Assembly (NCBI GenBank): GCA_024398055.1
Contig: CP073749.1
Span: forward strand, 4,216,594-4,280,593
Length of the DNA stretch: 64,000 nucleotides
DNA from: a bacterium SCSIO 12741
GTDB taxonomy: Bacteria; Bacteroidota; Bacteroidia; Flavobacteriales_G; Salibacteraceae
Direction: 5' to 3'
Both the position numbers and the translations under genes were made by a program. Positions 42,164-50,179 of the stretch are shown here, one piece after another. The notes under the pieces are model-generated. The model was not told the origin of the DNA and did not search any database. It worked only from the letters and a program-made list of their open reading frames with translations. Positions within the stretch are counted from its first letter, which is position 1; each line of letters begins with the position of its first letter.

Positions 42164-42326
42164 GGAAATCTTATTCGTACATTCTTAAAGCATTTTGGCG
42201 CAATGAAAATTTAGGTTGGCAAAAAGGGCGAAAAAAAAGTGACGTCTGCATCCAACCAATTTTCAAAAGTGCTCGTCTATACTTCAAAGACCCATCTCTG
42301 GTCTTTCTCATAGGCTGTTTTAACAC

Positions 42327-42368
42327 ATCCCGGGTAACCCTTACAAGAGGAGAATCCGGGATTTTTTT
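42327..42368 (+). terminator. Rho-independent terminator for the isocitrate dehydrogenase gene
   Basis: ATCCCGG pairs with CCGGGAT around a 22-base loop and is followed by a run of T residues, about 165 bases after the stop. Confidence 0.8.
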
Positions 42369-44636
42369 ATGCCTTTTTCTTTTCAGGGTAAAATACGAGG
42401 ATTAGGGCTGGAAGTAACAGCAGGTCGAGTATCCAAGCGCTAAACAAAGTCAGGCTGATGAGAATGCCGATGTAGAATGTGCCCAGGAAATCACTAAAAC
42501 ACAAGGTTAGAAATCCTCCGGATAAAATGAGCGTGGTAATGGTTATTGCCTTACCGGTCTCCAGGTAGGTCTTTTTTAAGGCCCAGCGCAAGGTTGCATT
42601 GGGTCGGGAAAGTTCAAATCTCAATCGACTCAAAAAGTGAATGCTATCATCCACGGCAATACCGAAGGAAATGATAAAGATGATAGACGTGGAGAGTTTT
42701 AGGTCAATTCCGGCGAAACCCATAATAGCTCCAGTTAGCAGGAGCGGCAATACATTTGGCACCAATGAAATTAGAGCCATTTTAACGGAACGGAACAGAA
42801 AGCCAACCAAAATGCCAATGAGCACAAAAGCCAGAAACAAGCCCTCCACTACATTGGATGAAACAAATTGGGTATTGATATCCACTAAGGTGGCCGATCC
42901 AGTTACACGGTATCCCAATAGATCGAGATTTACCTCCTGGGCCATAAATTGATCCAAGGAGTCGTTTTTTCCTTTAATCAATAAACTTCCCCAATCTGGA
43001 ATATTTCCGGATAGACGCATTTGTCCAGTCTCCAAGTTGATGTAGCGTCCCAAATCCATTTGTTTTTGGTAGCGGACAATGTCTTTTTCGAGTCGGGCCA
43101 GTTTTTTCGGGTTCTTAGGAACACTGTAGTACTTATCCTTACCGCCATGCAAAACCTTGTTGGTGTTTTTGACCAGCACTACTGGAGACACTAAGGCCCC
43201 TACTCCATATTCATCCTTTAGGTATTGATCAATTTTACCAATCTCTGCGAGCACTTCAGCATCAAATACCGAGCGCTGGGTATCCTTAATCCACAAGGCC
43301 ATTTCAAAAGGTCGGGCTCCAGCAAAGTTTTCTTCAAAAAAACGGTAATCACGAACCTGGGAGTGGTCCGATTTTAAGTCTTCGAGAATGTAATTGTTCT
43401 TCACAATCTTGCTCGTCCCCCAAATTCCAATTCCCAATAGGATGGCTGAACCCACCAAGATTTCGACTTTACGTTTCGTTACCAGTCGGTAAATACCAAT
43501 AAGTTGAAGTTTCCAGAAATCACGGTTTCTTTTTTCGGAAGGAGGAACGATCTTTTTGTGCCACATCAAAATGGCCGGAAACCAGGTATAGGTAAGACCG
43601 AAGGCTATAACCAAACCAATACAGGCATAAATACCTAAATCGATAACGGGCTGAACATTGGAGTTTAACAAGGTTAAAAAACCGATCATGGTTGTAACGG
43701 TCGTCAATAAAGTAGCAAAGCCGACCTCACGAATCGAACTCATCAAGGCCTTGGTCCGGCTTTTTTCTTCCCTTCTTCTATTCAGGTAATTCGTAAGCAG
43801 GTGTATGACATCCGCAATTCCAATCACCATTAAGATGGTAGGCAACACGTTGGATATTAAATCCATATCCTTGCCCGTAAGTACCATTACTCCAACCGCG
43901 AATAAAACGGTTAGTCCAACTACAGAAAGAGGCATCCAAATCCCCAGAAACTGCGGTAAGCAATGATCAGGAAGAGAATGACCAACAAGACCGATGAAGT
44001 AACAAACAAGGCCGTTTCGTTCCGAATCAGATCGATATAAATGGATTGTCCATAACTGCGACCTGCAAAATGAATGTGATCGAATTCATAAGACCTTCCG
44101 AGGGAATCCAATTCCTTAGCCAATATTTGGCACTTATCCTCCTGCAATCCACTGGTGTGCTCAATAAAAAGAACAACGGCGGGATGCTCGGTTGAAAAGA
44201 AGGTATTACTTAATTCAGGTGTGGAAAATATCCGAGCGCTATCTCGGGCATAACGTGAGGTATCTTCCCAATGCAAATAAGGCAACTCAATAAGTGCCGG
44301 ATGCATTTGATACCGCCGGTATTCCAACAAATTGGTGGGTGACAATACCTGTTTAACTTCATTCAGTTGCTCTATACCCCGAGTGAGAGAGTCTACCTTC
44401 TTGAGGAAATCGTATTGAAAAACACCCGACTCATTTTCTAAACCGATAAGGACATAATCGTTGTCAGTACCGAATTGATCGCGGTGCTCCAGAAAAAAGT
44501 CTGTGTTCTCATCATTTACGGGAAAGAACTTTTCAAAATCATAATCGTATTCGAGCTGAACTACCTGATAAAGCATGAACACGGCCATAAGACCGATAAC
44601 CGCTACTATTATTTTCCCGAATCGTTGATAAATCAT
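42367..44636 (-). pseudogene. RND/MMPL-family transporter, split by a frameshift
   Basis: Two frames cover one gene. The first (44636-43920) has a membrane segment, a periplasmic loop and the start of TM2 (VTSSVLLVILFLIIAYRSFWG) and then stops. The second (43935-42367) resumes with PLSVVGLTV and carries the remaining segments of an MMPL/RND permease: TILMVIGIADVIHLLTNY, ALMSSIREVGFATLLTTVTTMIGF, a second periplasmic loop, then IIFIISFGIAVDDSIHFLSRLR. Inserting one G in the GGGG run at 43942-43945 gives YRSFWGIWMPLSVVG and one 756-residue protein, a normal length. RND/MMPL pumps usually export lipids or small molecules. Either the gene is broken or phase-variable, or this base was lost in sequencing. 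Confidence 0.85.
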
Positions 44637-44701
44637 TCCCGTATATCCTTGCGAATATGTTCCGAAAATAGCCTTCTTTTACACTACTCTATTCAATTAC
44701 T

Positions 44702-45445
44702 ATGAGAAACTTATCCCCCATCCTATTCACAGTTTTGATTCTGGCCTCCTGTTCCACGCCTCCAGCGGAGAACAAAACGGAAACAGTACCGCAGGAAACC
44801 GTTGAAAAGCAGAAGAAATCTTATGGTCTTCATACGGCCAATTGGGAGGAATACCAGCAACAGGTCTCTGACAAACCAAACCATCAGTTGGTTGATTTGT
44901 ACCAAGCTCATGGTGACTTAAAGTTTGATATACGCTACGCCACCGATTCCAACTTCGCTGGCAAAACTTATTATCCCTTTCCCGGAGCCTTTGCACGTAA
45001 ACCAGTTTCAGATGCTCTAAAGAAGGTAAGTAGTCATTTGAAGGATCTTGGATACGGCCTATTGATCTATGATGCCTATCGCCCTTATTCGGTAACCGTG
45101 GCGTTTTACGAAACTTATCCAGACACTACCTACGTAGCTTCACCCTATTTCGGATCCAGACACAACCGAGGTGCTGCTGTTGATCTCACCTTGTTTGACC
45201 TTAGCACTGGTAAGGCGATTGACATGGGAACGCCCTATGATGACTTCACCGAAAAAGCCCATCCCGACTACCTCGATCTGCCTGAAGAGGTACTCAAGAA
45301 CCGTCAAGTATTAATGGATGCGATGGATCTTGGTGGATTTGACGTTTATCCCAGTGAATGGTGGCATTACGATTTTAGAGGGTGGAAGGAATTTCCCTTG
45401 TTAAATGTTTCGTTTGAAGAACTTCGGGAAAACGAGAAGAATTAA
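44702..45445 (+). CDS. D-Ala-D-Ala dipeptidase (VanX/DdpX type) lipoprotein
   Basis: This 247-residue zinc peptidase of the M15D family cleaves D-alanyl-D-alanine. The metal-binding motifs SRHNRGAAVD (His, Asp) and EWWHYDF (Glu, His) are intact, and the Arg of IYDAYRPYS is present. A signal sequence with lipobox ILASC (Cys17) makes it a lipoprotein, unlike cytoplasmic VanX. An envelope location suggests recycling of peptidoglycan dipeptides rather than vancomycin resistance; no VanH/VanA genes are nearby. It is divergent from the RND gene, and its stop overlaps by four bases the converging histidine kinase gene. Confidence 0.93.
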   Translation: MRNLSPILFTVLILASCSTPPAENKTETVPQETVEKQKKSYGLHTANWEEYQQQVSDKPNHQLVDLYQAHGDLKFDIRYATDSNFAGKTYYPFPGAFARKPVSDALKKVSSHLKDLGYGLLIYDAYRPYSVTVAFYETYPDTTYVASPYFGSRHNRGAAVDLTLFDLSTGKAIDMGTPYDDFTEKAHPDYLDLPEEVLKNRQVLMDAMDLGGFDVYPSEWWHYDFRGWKEFPLLNVSFEELRENEKN

Positions 45446-46962
45446 TCTTCTTTCTGTTCGTCCATTTCCTGTTCACCCAGATTGGGTAAAACGATTGTAA
45501 AGCGAGAACCAGCGGTTGCCGTAGAGTCTACTTCTATGGTTCCTTTCATCTTTTCTATCGCCTGTTTAACAATGTACAAACCAAGCCCTGTCCCCTTGTT
45601 GTTAGAGGTAGCCCGGAAGAAAATATCAAAGATGTTTTTCAATTGACTCTCCTGAATACCGATTCCATTATCCGTAATTTCCAAAAAGGCCTTCTCAGAA
45701 TCGACCTTAACGATAATGCGTAAGAAGGATTGAGCCTTTTGCGTATCGACGTACTTAATAGCGTTGGAAATCAAGTTATTCAAAACGATTTTCAGGTCGT
45801 TCTCACTCGTGAAGAATTTCCCTTTTTCCTGAATTTGAATCTGCTTTTCGATTTCCTCGTACTGGTCCATGAACCGCATACTCTCCAGAATATCGTCGAT
45901 GAGGGGTGCAATTTTTACCTGCTCGGTGGTTATGCCATACCGAGATACCATTCGGGCATTGATAATATCCAAAACGGCCTTGTCCAATCTTCTTAGCTGA
46001 TTGTCCAGCATACGGGTATATTGCTCAATTTCTTCTGACTGGGTTTCCATCCGAATCAAATCGGTTAAGCCCATTAACGAAGCGATAGGTGCACGAAGAT
46101 CATGGGATGTTTTATACACTAACATGTTCAACTCAAAGTTGACTTTTTTGAGATCGAGGTTACTTCGTTGAAGCTCCTCTTCCATTTTCTTCTTGTCTGA
46201 AATATCGATAACCACACCATCGATTATGCCATCGTCTCCTTTAAGATCTACAATGGAGCTATTGAGCAATCCCCAAAAGGTGGATCCATCCTTGCGGCGA
46301 AACTCCACTTCCAGGTTGTGAAACTCGCCCTCTCGAATCAAACGATTAACGGTTTCTTCCCGATCGTTTAAACTCACGTAGAGGTCAGAAGCTTTGATGG
46401 ACTTAAACTCTTCGTCTTCATAACCAAAGAGCATAGACATGGCCGTATTGGCATAAATGATCTCACCGCTTAGTTTACTGCGGTAAATCCCCTCCTTAAC
46501 GTTGTGGTTGATGGAGGAAATGATTTTATCGGTATTGTTGGTAGCCGCAGCCCCAGAGGTTTCAGAAATTACTCCATCGATGTAATCAGGAATTCCATTT
46601 TCATCGTAAAACAGCTGGCCAACGGAATTAACCATAACGGTAACCCGATCTTGGGTAATGATACGATGATCGAAATTGAAAAAGTTGTTGGTCGGATTAA
46701 GATGACGAAATTGTTCCGAAATGTAATGATAATCATCCGGGTGAATGAAGTCTCTAAGTTTTCTTTTTCCGGATAAAAAATCGTCGATCGCATACCCGGT
46801 TAAGGACTCTATGCCTGGACTCAAAAAGGCAATCTGCCCTCCTTTTTTCAAATTGAGTCGAAAAACGATCCCATGAAAATCCCTCCAAAAGTGATCCACA
46901 AATGCACGTGGGTCCTGCGTACTTGCCGCAGAACTATCTCCATATAAAATGTCACTCTCCAA
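45442..46962 (-). CDS. PAS-domain sensor histidine kinase
   Basis: This 506-residue soluble kinase has two PAS domains: about 25-135 (IAFLSPGIESLTGY, DFIHPDDY) and about 150-265 (EIIYANTAMSMLFGY, then FRRKDGSTFWGLLNSS). A HisKA dimerisation helix follows (YKTSHDLRAPIASLMGL, phospho-acceptor His) and then a HATPase domain (NNLISNAIKYV = N box, ITDNGIGI = G1 box, KGTGLGLYIVKQ = G2 box). No transmembrane segment or receiver domain is present. The frame starts at TTG 46962, with no better start upstream. No response regulator is nearby, so its partner lies elsewhere. It overlaps the converging vanX-like gene by four bases. Confidence 0.92.
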   Translation of the reverse strand: MESDILYGDSSAASTQDPRAFVDHFWRDFHGIVFRLNLKKGGQIAFLSPGIESLTGYAIDDFLSGKRKLRDFIHPDDYHYISEQFRHLNPTNNFFNFDHRIITQDRVTVMVNSVGQLFYDENGIPDYIDGVISETSGAAATNNTDKIISSINHNVKEGIYRSKLSGEIIYANTAMSMLFGYEDEEFKSIKASDLYVSLNDREETVNRLIREGEFHNLEVEFRRKDGSTFWGLLNSSIVDLKGDDGIIDGVVIDISDKKKMEEELQRSNLDLKKVNFELNMLVYKTSHDLRAPIASLMGLTDLIRMETQSEEIEQYTRMLDNQLRRLDKAVLDIINARMVSRYGITTEQVKIAPLIDDILESMRFMDQYEEIEKQIQIQEKGKFFTSENDLKIVLNNLISNAIKYVDTQKAQSFLRIIVKVDSEKAFLEITDNGIGIQESQLKNIFDIFFRATSNNKGTGLGLYIVKQAIEKMKGTIEVDSTATAGSRFTIVLPNLGEQEMDEQKED

Positions 46963-47083
46963 TGTGTATCGCTCGATAATTGAAGTTAAAACTTAAAATC
47001 GGGTGTCTATTCTATAAAAATAGAACAGCTCTTTTCTCTCATTCGTTTAGTTCGTGGCCGGAAATTAGTTGATACGAATGAAT

Positions 47084-47575
47084 CTACAAAGTTTTCATCA
47101 TAAAAACATGGCAACCCGAGTGGCCGGTATCTCCTTTTCTTTCAGAAATATAAGAGAACCCAAAGGAGGAATATAGATGTTGGGCGGGTTTCATCCCGGG
47201 TAAAGTTTCAAGGTAACATTGGCTATATCCTGATTCTTTGGCAAAATCGAGGCACTTTTGAATCAGTTTTTTGCCCCACCCTTCTCCACGGATAGAAGGA
47301 TCGAAATACATTTTCTGAAGTTCACAGGTAGAACCTGTACTCTTTTTTAAGGGGCCAATTCCAGCTCCTCCAACTACCTGCCCTTCTCGTTCGAGAATAA
47401 AGTAAACCCGATCATCGCCAGTGTAGGCCTCATACATGCTATCGAGCTCCGTATCTGAGGACGCATATCCAGGCCCTACGGCTCCAAATTCTTTTAGGGT
47501 ATTGATAACTAATTGTTTCACCTGCGGATCATCGGCAGGTTGAATGGTTCGCAGGTTCAAATCAGTTGTGGTCAT
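47084..47575 (-). CDS. GNAT-family N-acetyltransferase
   Basis: The 163-residue protein has the GNAT acetyl-CoA motif DPSIRGEGWGKKLIQKCLDFAKE (motif A), then CYLETLPGM and HLYSSFGFSYI (motif B). It is close to the uncharacterised family of amino-acid or small-molecule acetyltransferases in Bacteroidota. Substrate unknown. The start is the ATG at 47575, only three bases after the msrA stop, so it is the second gene of an msrA-GNAT pair. Confidence 0.92.
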   Translation of the reverse strand: MTTTDLNLRTIQPADDPQVKQLVINTLKEFGAVGPGYASSDTELDSMYEAYTGDDRVYFILEREGQVVGGAGIGPLKKSTGSTCELQKMYFDPSIRGEGWGKKLIQKCLDFAKESGYSQCYLETLPGMKPAQHLYSSFGFSYISERKGDTGHSGCHVFMMKTL

Positions 47576-47578
47576 GCT

Positions 47579-48226
47579 TTACTTTATCTTATCTCCAAAA
47601 ACTTTTTCGAATTTTTCGATCTTGGGACGAATCACCAATCGGCAATAGGACTGTTCCCCATTTTGGCTGTAGTAATCCTGGTGATATCCTTCGGCTTCAT
47701 AGAAAGTATCAAAAGCCGAAATCTCCGTAACAATAGGATCTGGAAAGGCGCCGCTTTCATTCAGTTTGGCTTTGTACAGTTCAGCCTTGCTTCTCTGCTC
47801 TTCATTGTGGTAGAAAACGGCTGAACGGTACTGAGTTCCTACATCTGCTCCCTGACGGTTTAGCGTAGTAGGATCATGGGTTTGCCAAAAAACTTCCAAT
47901 AATTCATCAAAGGAAATAACCGATGGATCGTAGTAAATCTGGCATACTTCGGCATGTCCTGTACTTCCTGAACAAACTTCTTTGTAACCCGGATTTTTAA
48001 CAAATCCTCCGGAATAGCCGGAAAGTACTTTATCTACACCATTAAGTTGTTGAAAGATGGCTTCAACACACCAAAAACAACCGGCACCAAATGTGGCCGT
48101 GTCCAAATTTGAGGAATTACTCATTTCTTCTTTTACAGGTTCCATTTCCTTTTCTCCCGTCTGATTTCCGGTACACCCTAAGGTGATTCCCAACATCAAT
48201 CCGGTAATGACAATATAGCGATACAT
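47579..48226 (-). CDS. msrA: Peptide-methionine (S)-S-oxide reductase lipoprotein
   Basis: This 215-residue enzyme reduces methionine-S-sulfoxide in proteins. The active-site motif GAGCFWCVEA and the GYSGG, GHAEVCQIYYDP and RSAVFYHN segments are those of MsrA. The start at 48226 gives a signal ending in lipobox LGC (Cys18), so it is anchored in the envelope; an Asn/Glu-rich linker of about 30 residues follows. No MsrB domain is present. The -7 box TACTTTTG lies just five bases before the ATG. It is followed immediately by a GNAT gene. Confidence 0.95.
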   Translation of the reverse strand: MYRYIVITGLMLGITLGCTGNQTGEKEMEPVKEEMSNSSNLDTATFGAGCFWCVEAIFQQLNGVDKVLSGYSGGFVKNPGYKEVCSGSTGHAEVCQIYYDPSVISFDELLEVFWQTHDPTTLNRQGADVGTQYRSAVFYHNEEQRSKAELYKAKLNESGAFPDPIVTEISAFDTFYEAEGYHQDYYSQNGEQSYCRLVIRPKIEKFEKVFGDKIK

Positions 48227-48231
48227 AGATA

Positions 48232-48239
48232 CAAAAGTA
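48232..48239 (-). promoter_or_regulatory. Putative -7 element TACTTTTG before msrA
   Basis: It is an exact TAnnTTTG match on the minus strand, only five bases from the ATG at 48226. It has the same geometry as the box before the T9SS gene at 35906 and would give a nearly leaderless message. Confidence 0.4.
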
Positions 48240-48322
48240 TAGGCAATTGAACCGCAGAAAATGTTCGTTGTGCGACATCCCATGAGCATGCCTATCTATT
48301 GGAAGGGGAAATTAACGTCTTT

Positions 48323-49171
48323 TCACGGAAACACGGAAGCAGACTGAATCATGGCCTGATTAAAGGCATCGCGATCTACTCCTGGATTCACTGAAATACC
48401 ATCCAAAAACTCCAGCACGGTTTCGGTAGCCATATTTCCAACCAGCTCATCCTCGGCCATGGGACATCCACCCCACCCTTTGATGGCGGAATCCATTCGG
48501 CGGCATCCGCTCGAATAGGCGGCTTGTAATTTTTCCATTCGGGTTTCTGCGGTGCTGTGTAGGTGAGCTCCAAATTCTACCTGATCCAATTCAGGAATAA
48601 GCGTTGAGAATAAACCGGAAATGTTTTCGGGGTTAGAAACACCAATGGTATCCGATAAGGCCATGATTTTCACCTCAAAAAGATCGTAGAGACGTCGACA
48701 CCATTGGGCTGCAATTTCAGGACTGTAAGGCTCGCCATAAGGATTACCAAAGCCCATACTTAAGTAAAGTACCACTTCCTTTTTATGCTGATTGGCCAAC
48801 TCAACGATTTGCTCTACCCTACCCAATGACTCTTCGATGGTGGCATTGGTATTCCGTTTTTGGAATTCTTCGGAAATAGAAAATGGATATCCTAAATATT
48901 GGATTTCATCAAACTGACAAGCATCGGATGCTCCCCGGGCATTGGCAATAATGGCCAGAAGCTTAGTAGTTGTAGTATCCAGGTTCAATCCTGAAAGTAC
49001 ATCAGCTGTGTCTTTGAGCTGGGGAATGGCCTTGGGCGAAACGAAGCTACCAAAGTCGAGGGTATCAAATCCAACTTGGAGCAGTTGGTTCAGGTAATTT
49101 ATTTTGGTTTCTGTGGGAATCCAGGTTTCAATTCCCTGCATGGCGTCACGTGGACATTCGATTAATTTCAT
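48323..49171 (-). CDS. Hydroxymethylglutaryl-CoA lyase
   Basis: This 282-residue HMG-CoA lyase cleaves HMG-CoA to acetoacetate and acetyl-CoA in leucine breakdown. The motif ECPRDAMQG (metal and substrate residues) opens the TIM barrel, then FGSFVSPKAIPQ, LSMGFGNPYGE, LSDTIGVSNP and HLHSTAETRMEKLQAAYSSGCRRMDSAIKGWGGCPMAEDELVGN (given by landmarks), which contains the signature GGCP loop with its cysteine. I use ATG 49171, four bases after the stop of the preceding gene. The order of genes suggests co-translation with that barrel protein, though they have no evident shared role. Confidence 0.94.
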   Translation of the reverse strand: MKLIECPRDAMQGIETWIPTETKINYLNQLLQVGFDTLDFGSFVSPKAIPQLKDTADVLSGLNLDTTTTKLLAIIANARGASDACQFDEIQYLGYPFSISEEFQKRNTNATIEESLGRVEQIVELANQHKKEVVLYLSMGFGNPYGEPYSPEIAAQWCRRLYDLFEVKIMALSDTIGVSNPENISGLFSTLIPELDQVEFGAHLHSTAETRMEKLQAAYSSGCRRMDSAIKGWGGCPMAEDELVGNMATETVLEFLDGISVNPGVDRDAFNQAMIQSASVFP

Positions 49172-49175
49172 CTGC

Positions 49176-49892
49176 TTAAAAATGTATTCCGACCTGCAAT
49201 CCGAGATTGAGAACACTCACCTGCTGATCGTAGGTATACGTATTTACTGTTCCCGTACCAACTACGGAGGTTCGTACGGTGTAATCTGCTTCGTGGTAAA
49301 GGTAGTCGAGGTATCCACCGATGTGCCATTTGGAAAATCGATAGAAACAGGAAAAACCGGTACCCACTGTCAAGTTAATGGCCGGGTCAGCATCTTCCAA
49401 CACATTATAGGCGGTGGTTCCTATGATCTGTACGCTTCTTGTTTGAGGATATTGCGTAATGCTCATACCCAGCATGAAACGGGCATTCAGGTCAATGGGA
49501 CCGCTGCTTAGAACGCCACCAGCTTCTCCTAAAAACCTTAAACAACTCCAGCGATCAGCTTCCCAGGATTCAATACTACCTCCATTGGAAATTAAACGCT
49601 GGAAGGGTTCATTGTTAAAAGCATGGGAGGCGTAATTCATTTGAAATCCCAGGAGCCAAAAGGGTTTAGGTTTGGCCTGAATTCTTAGCCGGTACAAAAC
49701 GGCAGGCTGGGCAAAACCGGCATCAGACAGAGTTACATCGTTGCTCGCAAATCGGGCCATAGGGATCGAAACACCCATGCCGTAAGACAAGCTGTATTTG
49801 GACTCAGCCGGATTCGGTTTATCTGAAAAATCCTGAGCACTCAAATGAAGCGCCGAAAAAAGGAAACAACCCAAGTAAAACAGCTTTCGCAT
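49176..49892 (-). CDS. Small outer-membrane beta-barrel protein
   Basis: The start is placed at ATG 49892, where a signal peptide (MRKLFYLGCFLF to SAQ) begins; the longer frame runs into upstream DNA without a signal. The 238-residue product consists of alternating hydrophobic strands with aromatic ends and a terminal Phe (GLQVGIHF), the pattern of an 8- to 10-strand outer-membrane barrel. No family is recognised beyond a general Bacteroidota porin-like barrel. It lies four bases upstream of the HMG-CoA lyase gene. Confidence 0.72.
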   Translation of the reverse strand: MRKLFYLGCFLFSALHLSAQDFSDKPNPAESKYSLSYGMGVSIPMARFASNDVTLSDAGFAQPAVLYRLRIQAKPKPFWLLGFQMNYASHAFNNEPFQRLISNGGSIESWEADRWSCLRFLGEAGGVLSSGPIDLNARFMLGMSITQYPQTRSVQIIGTTAYNVLEDADPAINLTVGTGFSCFYRFSKWHIGGYLDYLYHEADYTVRTSVVGTGTVNTYTYDQQVSVLNLGLQVGIHF

Positions 49893-50179
49893 AGCACAAA
49901 GAAAAAAATAATGCCTACTCCAATTGCCCGATTGGCGTGAAAGTTTCCAAACGGAAACCGCTTCTTCACAAATTTCTACCACTCGCTCATCCAACCCTTC
50001 TGATTTATCGGTGTTTATAATAAAGAACACACCTTCAATTGCTATGACTTCTTCCAGCTCAACTCTGCCAAATTACACTCCTATCCTCGCCCATATCATG
50101 TTGTTGCTGTTTGCGCATCCGAACTGACTGAATAGTCAATGATCGGAAACACTATACGCTAACACACAACTTGATAACC

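Noticed and set aside
46995-47030. Small inverted repeat TTCTAT/ATAGAA between the GNAT and kinase genes
   Set aside because: The stem is short and AT-only, with no T-run, so it is not a convincing terminator.
49893-50179. Extension of the barrel-protein frame to 50030 and an open plus-strand frame of 67 codons
   Set aside because: The longer start adds residues with no signal peptide, and the plus-strand frame has no RBS or motif, so I treat the region as non-coding.
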